DNA from: Bacteroides sp.
GTDB taxonomy: Bacteria > Bacteroidota > Bacteroidia > Bacteroidales > UBA7960
Length of the DNA stretch: 40,401 nucleotides
Assembly: GCA_036351255.1 (NCBI GenBank)
Contig: JAZBOS010000059.1
Coordinates: 1-40,401, forward strand
Direction: 5' to 3'
The stretch's first letter is position 1. Each line of letters begins with the position of its first letter. The notes under the pieces were generated by a model that saw only the letters and a program-made list of their open reading frames with translations, had not been told where the DNA came from and ran no database searches. This document shows positions 37,160 to 40,401 of this stretch, in pieces. Made by a program: the position numbers and the translations under genes.

Positions 37160-37657
37160 TTAATGGCCTTCATGGCCGGTATGCACATGCCCGTGGGATA
37201 TTTCTTCCGGAGTGGCATCACGCGATTCCAGCACCTCGCCCTTAAAATGAAGGTCTATGCCTGCAAGAGGGTGGTTGAAATCCATCTTAACAGTTTCTTC
37301 TCCTACTTCAACAACTTTTCCGTTCAGCGGATTTCCTTCCTGGTCGCGCATGGGCACCATATTGCCTATTTCAAGCATATCGGTGGCCAGTTCACCGTCA
37401 ATAACAAATACACTTTTGGGAAGATCTACTACGGCTTCCTGGCTTTTCGGGCCATAGGCATTGTCCGAGGGAATGGTGAATTCAAAGGGGTCACCCTGGC
37501 CAAGATGTGCTACCTGGTTTTCAAATTCAGGGATCAGGTTGCCCGTGCCAAATAAAAACTGAGCAGGACTTGCCTTTTCCGCAGTTTCAATGATTTCTCC
37601 CTGGGCGTTGCCAGAGCGTAATTCGTAGGTCAATGAAATAACTTTTGCTTGAGCCAT
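37160..37657 (-). CDS. slyD: SlyD-like FKBP peptidyl-prolyl isomerase
   Basis: A 165-residue FKBP with the inserted-in-flap (IF) chaperone domain of the SlyD group. The FKBP half-motifs are at about 30-65 (FLFGTGNLIPEFENQVAHL, PFEFTIPSDNAYGP) and at the end (VKMDFNHPLAGIDLHF), with the IF domain between about 70 and 120. The C-terminal tail HGHVHTGHEGH is histidine-rich and could bind nickel or other metals, as in E. coli SlyD. It would fold proline-containing proteins and perhaps supply metal. Its leader contains a strong hairpin. The slyD name rests on domain layout, not on proven orthology. Confidence 0.9.
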   Translation of the reverse strand: MAQAKVISLTYELRSGNAQGEIIETAEKASPAQFLFGTGNLIPEFENQVAHLGQGDPFEFTIPSDNAYGPKSQEAVVDLPKSVFVIDGELATDMLEIGNMVPMRDQEGNPLNGKVVEVGEETVKMDFNHPLAGIDLHFKGEVLESRDATPEEISHGHVHTGHEGH

Positions 37658-37687
37658 AAAATTTTTTGTTTCTGTTAAAAAATCAAT

Positions 37688-37718
37688 GGGATGACAGCCC
37701 TTCCGGGCAGGCCATCCC
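37688..37718 (-). promoter_or_regulatory. GNRA-loop hairpin in the SlyD-like gene leader
   Basis: On the minus strand a hairpin with outer stem GGGATG/CATCCC, an inner stem GCCC/GGGC and a GGAA tetraloop is followed by ATTGATTTTTT, 30 bp before the start codon. No gene lies upstream on that strand, so it may be a leader terminator or other control element. Confidence 0.5.
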
Positions 37719-37858
37719 TTCCTGTAAATGTTCTGCGAAGATAATCAAAATGTTACAAAATAAATGAATGAAAATGCCTAATTTTGAATTCTTAAACGCT
37801 CAAAACCTTAAAACTGGCTGATGCCGGGAAATAATCCTGAATTTTTATTTGTTTTTTC

Positions 37859-37891
37859 TTTGGGAATGTTTGGGAATATTTTGTAATTTTG
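37859..37891 (+). promoter_or_regulatory. rpmG operon promoter
   Basis: TTTG at 37859-37862, 21 bp, then TAATTTTG at 37884-37891 matches both Bacteroidota promoter boxes fully. Transcription would start near 37898, 28 bp before the rpmG ATG. Confidence 0.75.
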
Positions 37892-37925
37892 CGCTCCTGA
37901 AAATTTAAAAAAGGAATTTATCATC

Positions 37926-38114
37926 ATGGCAAAGAAATCGAAAGAAGCGCGGGTGCAGGTTATCATGGAATGCACTGAGCACAAAGACAGCGGCTTGCCG
38001 GGTACTTCCAGGTATATTACCACCAAGAACAAGAAGAACACCCCCGAGCGCCTTGAGCTCAAAAAATATAACCCCATTTTACGGAAAATGACCGTTCACA
38101 GAGAAATTAAATAA
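37926..38114 (+). CDS. rpmG: Ribosomal protein bL33
   Basis: A 62-residue basic protein matching bL33: [12 protein letters not shown] near residues 14-25, [21 protein letters not shown], and the closing TVHREIK. Only one cysteine is present, so this is the zinc-free form. It is a component of the large ribosomal subunit near the E site. It leads a short operon with the DUF4295 gene 10 bp downstream. The rpmB (bL28) gene often found just before it in Bacteroidota is not present; the upstream gene is the divergent slyD. Confidence 0.96.
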   Translation: MAKKSKEARVQVIMECTEHKDSGLPGTSRYITTKNKKNTPERLELKKYNPILRKMTVHREIK

Positions 38115-38124
38115 TCTTTGAATT

Positions 38125-38280
38125 ATGGCAAAGAAAGTTGTTGCAACACTTAAGACCGATACTGGTAAAGGTTTCGCCAAAGTTATCAGGATGAACAAAT
38201 CCGATAAAACAGGTGCCTATACCTTCAGCGAAGATATTATTGCTTCTGATAAGGTGAAAGATTTTTTCAGCAAGAAATAA
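38125..38280 (+). CDS. DUF4295 small protein, probable ribosomal protein
   Basis: A 51-residue, basic protein starting MAKKVVATLKTDTGKGF and ending VKDFFSKK. This is the DUF4295 family, small proteins found in Bacteroidota directly after rpmG and before ftsY, exactly the position here. From memory, structural work on a Flavobacterium ribosome found an extra large-subunit protein, called bL38, that I believe corresponds to this family; I am not certain of the match. It shares the rpmG promoter and is followed by a strong terminator. Confidence 0.92.
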   Translation: MAKKVVATLKTDTGKGFAKVIRMNKSDKTGAYTFSEDIIASDKVKDFFSKK

Positions 38281-38306
38281 TCATCTTTCCCTGAAAATAT
38301 TATGGA

Positions 38307-38350
38307 TCAGACCTGTCCTATTCTGAAAGGGCAGGTCTGATTTTGTTTTC
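38307..38350 (+). terminator. Terminator of the rpmG-DUF4295 operon
   Basis: A 12-bp stem with one G-T pair (38307-38318 with 38329-38340) followed by TTTTGTTTT. It separates the ribosomal pair from ftsY. Confidence 0.92.
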
Positions 38351-38448
38351 AGAATTTTCCCATCTGAGGACTGTTCTGAGTTTCCCAATGCCTTTATTTC
38401 CCTTCTGACCCTTAAACAAAAGAGGCCTTAGCCTTCTGTTAAATTCAT

Positions 38449-38456
38449 TAACTTTG
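38449..38456 (+). promoter_or_regulatory. ftsY promoter -7 box
   Basis: TAACTTTG followed by CG matches the -7 consensus TAnnTTTG 22 bp before the ftsY ATG. No convincing -33 box is seen. It fits the terminator just upstream, which would require ftsY to have its own promoter. Confidence 0.6.
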
Positions 38457-38478
38457 CGTGGATTAATTACGAAAGACC

Positions 38479-39429
38479 ATGGGGCTGTTTGATATCTTTT
38501 CACGGAATAAACAAGAAACACTCGAGAAGGGCTTAAGTAAGACCCGTGAGAGCTTCTTTGGCAAGCTTTCGAAGGCCGTGGCCGGCAAATCGAAGGTCGA
38601 TGCCGAAGTACTTGACGAACTGGAAGAAATCCTGATCAGTTCCGATGTGGGGGTGTCTACCACCATTCGTATCATCGAGCGCATTGAAGAACGGGTGGCA
38701 CGCGATAAATTCCTGGGCACCGACGAACTCAACCTTATCCTCAAGGAGGAAGTGGTGGGACTGCTGGCCGAAAACCACGCCACCGATTTCGAGAACCTTT
38801 TGGACGACAAGCAGCAAAGGCCCTATGTCATTATGGTCGTAGGTGTGAACGGCGTAGGGAAAACCACGACCATCGGTAAACTTGCTCACAAATTCAAGGG
38901 CGCCGGCCATAAGGTTGTGTTGGGCGCCAGCGATACCTTCAGGGCCGCTGCAGTTGATCAGCTAACCATATGGTCAAAACGTGTGGATGTGCCCATCGTC
39001 AGCCAGGGAATGGGGGCAGACCCCGCAAGCGTGGCCTTCGAAACCCTGCAATATGCCGTGAAGAACCAGATGGACGTTGTGATCATTGATACCGCTGGCC
39101 GCCTGCACAACAAGGTGAACCTGATGAACGAACTCTCCAAGATAAAGCGGGTGATGCAAAAGGTGATTCCTGATGCACCCCACGAGATCCTGCTCATTCT
39201 CGATGGTTCCACAGGTCAGAATGCCTTCGAACAAGCTAAGCAGTTTACGGCTGCCACCGAAGTCAACGCCCTGGCCATTACCAAGCTCGATGGCACTGCC
39301 AAGGGAGGCGTGGTCATTGGGGTCAGCGACCAGTTCCAGGTGCCCGTGAAGTATATCGGGGTAGGCGAAACGGTGGAAGACCTTCAGCTCTTCGACCGCA
39401 AGGCTTTTGTTGAGTCCATCTTTCAGTAA
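38479..39429 (+). CDS. ftsY: Signal recognition particle receptor FtsY
   Basis: A 316-residue SRP receptor GTPase made of the N and G domains only; the long acidic A domain of E. coli is absent, as usual in this phylum. G-domain motifs are the P-loop GVNGVGKTTT (122-131), the DTFRAAA insertion-box region, DTAGRLHNKVNLM and TKLDGTAKGG. With Ffh and SRP RNA it brings ribosomes making membrane proteins to the translocon. rimO follows by 12 bp in the same frame, so the two are probably co-transcribed. Confidence 0.97.
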   Translation: MGLFDIFSRNKQETLEKGLSKTRESFFGKLSKAVAGKSKVDAEVLDELEEILISSDVGVSTTIRIIERIEERVARDKFLGTDELNLILKEEVVGLLAENHATDFENLLDDKQQRPYVIMVVGVNGVGKTTTIGKLAHKFKGAGHKVVLGASDTFRAAAVDQLTIWSKRVDVPIVSQGMGADPASVAFETLQYAVKNQMDVVIIDTAGRLHNKVNLMNELSKIKRVMQKVIPDAPHEILLILDGSTGQNAFEQAKQFTAATEVNALAITKLDGTAKGGVVIGVSDQFQVPVKYIGVGETVEDLQLFDRKAFVESIFQ

Positions 39430-39441
39430 AAACTGAACCCT

Positions 39442-40401
39442 TTGTCTAGAAAGAAATCATTGAACGTCATCACCCTGGGTTGTTCTAAAAACCTGGTGGA
39501 TTCTGAACGAATCCTCGGACAGCTGCCCGCAGGGAAATATAAGCTTTCGCACGATGCTTCAGGACCTGCCGATATTGTAATTATCAACACCTGCGGCTTT
39601 ATCAAGGACGCCAAGGAAGAAAGCATCGACACCATCCTCGAATATGTGGAAGCCAAGAAACAGGGACTGGTGGAAAAAGTCTTGGTAACAGGCTGTCTTT
39701 CGCAGCGTTACAAGGAAGCTTTGGAGAAAGAGGTCCCCGAGGTGGATGCCTGGTTTGGTGCCCGCGAGCCCGATGACTTGTTTGAATACCTTGCCTATCC
39801 TTATGCTACCCATAGCGGGAAGCGTTATCTGACCACACCATCCCATTTTGCCTATCTGAAGATTGCAGAAGGCTGCGACCGCACCTGCTCTTTCTGTGCC
39901 ATCCCGATGATCCGTGGGGCCTTCCGCTCGCGCACCATTGAAAGCCTGGTGGAAGAAGCCCGGACTCTTGCCCAAAAAGGGGTGAAGGAACTGCTGCTGG
40001 TGGCCCAGGATCTGAGCTATTATGGCTATGACCTGGATCGCAAACCCTTGCTGGCGCCCTTGCTCAGAGAACTCTCCAAAGTGGAAGGCATCGAATGGAT
40101 CAGGCTGCATTATGCCTATCCCCAGAAATTCCCCGAAGAGGTGATTCCCATCATCGCTAATGACCCCAAGGTTTGCCGATACCTGGACATTCCTTTACAG
40201 CACATCAATGACGACATCCTGAAGGCCATGCGCCGGGGTCACGACAGGCAGGGAACCCTGCAACTGCTCGAGAAGTTTCGCAAGCAAATCCCGGGAGTGG
40301 CGCTAAGAACCACCTTATTGGTAGGATTTCCCGGAGAAACGCGCAGGGAATTCCAGGAGTTGCTCGATTTCGTCAAGCTGGCACGCTTTGAACGCCTTGG
40401 C
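39442..40401 (+). CDS. rimO: Ribosomal protein uS12 methylthiotransferase RimO, 3' end cut by window
   Basis: The frame runs from a TTG at 39442 to the end of the window (320 codons) and is clearly incomplete. The N-terminal UPF0004 domain has its three cluster cysteines in LGCSKNLVDSE, NTCGF and TGCLSQRY, and the radical SAM cluster motif is EGCDRTCSFCAIP. RimO adds a methylthio group to an aspartate of ribosomal protein uS12 using two iron-sulfur clusters. No ATG is available: the in-frame stop of ftsY lies 12 bp upstream, so a TTG start (39442, or 39460) is likely. The C-terminal TRAM domain is outside the window. The ftsY-rimO order is common in this phylum. Confidence 0.95.
   Translation, partial: MSRKKSLNVITLGCSKNLVDSERILGQLPAGKYKLSHDASGPADIVIINTCGFIKDAKEESIDTILEYVEAKKQGLVEKVLVTGCLSQRYKEALEKEVPEVDAWFGAREPDDLFEYLAYPYATHSGKRYLTTPSHFAYLKIAEGCDRTCSFCAIPMIRGAFRSRTIESLVEEARTLAQKGVKELLLVAQDLSYYGYDLDRKPLLAPLLRELSKVEGIEWIRLHYAYPQKFPEEVIPIIANDPKVCRYLDIPLQHINDDILKAMRRGHDRQGTLQLLEKFRKQIPGVALRTTLLVGFPGETRREFQELLDFVKLARFERLG

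Overview
The window looks like a chromosomal segment of an anaerobic member of the Bacteroidota, probably Bacteroidales or Marinilabiliales-like. The grounds are the rpmG - DUF4295 - ftsY - rimO order, a type IX secretion (Por) C-terminal tail, several lipoprotein signal peptides, and several starts preceded by the Bacteroidota -7 box TAnnTTTG. Oxygen-sensitive enzymes (a glycyl radical enzyme with its activase, and HydE and HydF of [FeFe]-hydrogenase maturation) point to anaerobic life. The A-type flavoprotein fits an oxygen-scavenging or electron-sink role. I see no rRNA, tRNA, insertion sequence, prophage or CRISPR array.

Layout. 1-7.9 kb: a DUF885 protein cut by the window edge, a glycyl radical enzyme closely matching trans-4-hydroxy-L-proline dehydratase, its radical SAM activase, an S9 (DPP4-like) lipoprotein peptidase and an AraC regulator. 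Together they suggest use of proline- and hydroxyproline-rich (collagen-like) peptides. 8-12.1 kb: a two-domain fasciclin lipoprotein, a repeat-rich spacer, an AlkD-like DNA repair protein and a T9SS-secreted fibronectin-like protein. 12.6-17.4 kb: hydF, hydE, an FprA flavodiiron protein and an unknown lipoprotein, separated by arrays of 7-bp repeats. 17.4-28.1 kb: tsaD and tamB with overlapping divergent starts, then a minus-strand run lptF/G - GT4 - GT4 - ribBA. 28.2-32.7 kb: an alpha/beta hydrolase lipoprotein, a receiver-like protein without phosphorylation residues, a NarL-type response regulator, a short-chain dehydrogenase and a polytopic membrane protein. 32.8-40.4 kb: small-type purL, a lysophospholipase-like hydrolase, a DUF454 protein, an ACGT repeat array phased at 11 bp, a SlyD-like isomerase, rpmG, DUF4295, ftsY and rimO (cut by the window end).

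Most genes are core or commonplace. The least explained features are in the spacers: several families of tandem heptamers (CCTTRAA, TGAGAGA, TTTTTCA, GCATGGR), and an array of ten roughly 11-bp units with ACGT in helical phase. Among proteins, the receiver-like protein next to a normal response regulator is the most unusual. I did not find an obvious new multi-gene system; the repeat families and the hydroxyproline/peptidase cluster are the best leads.
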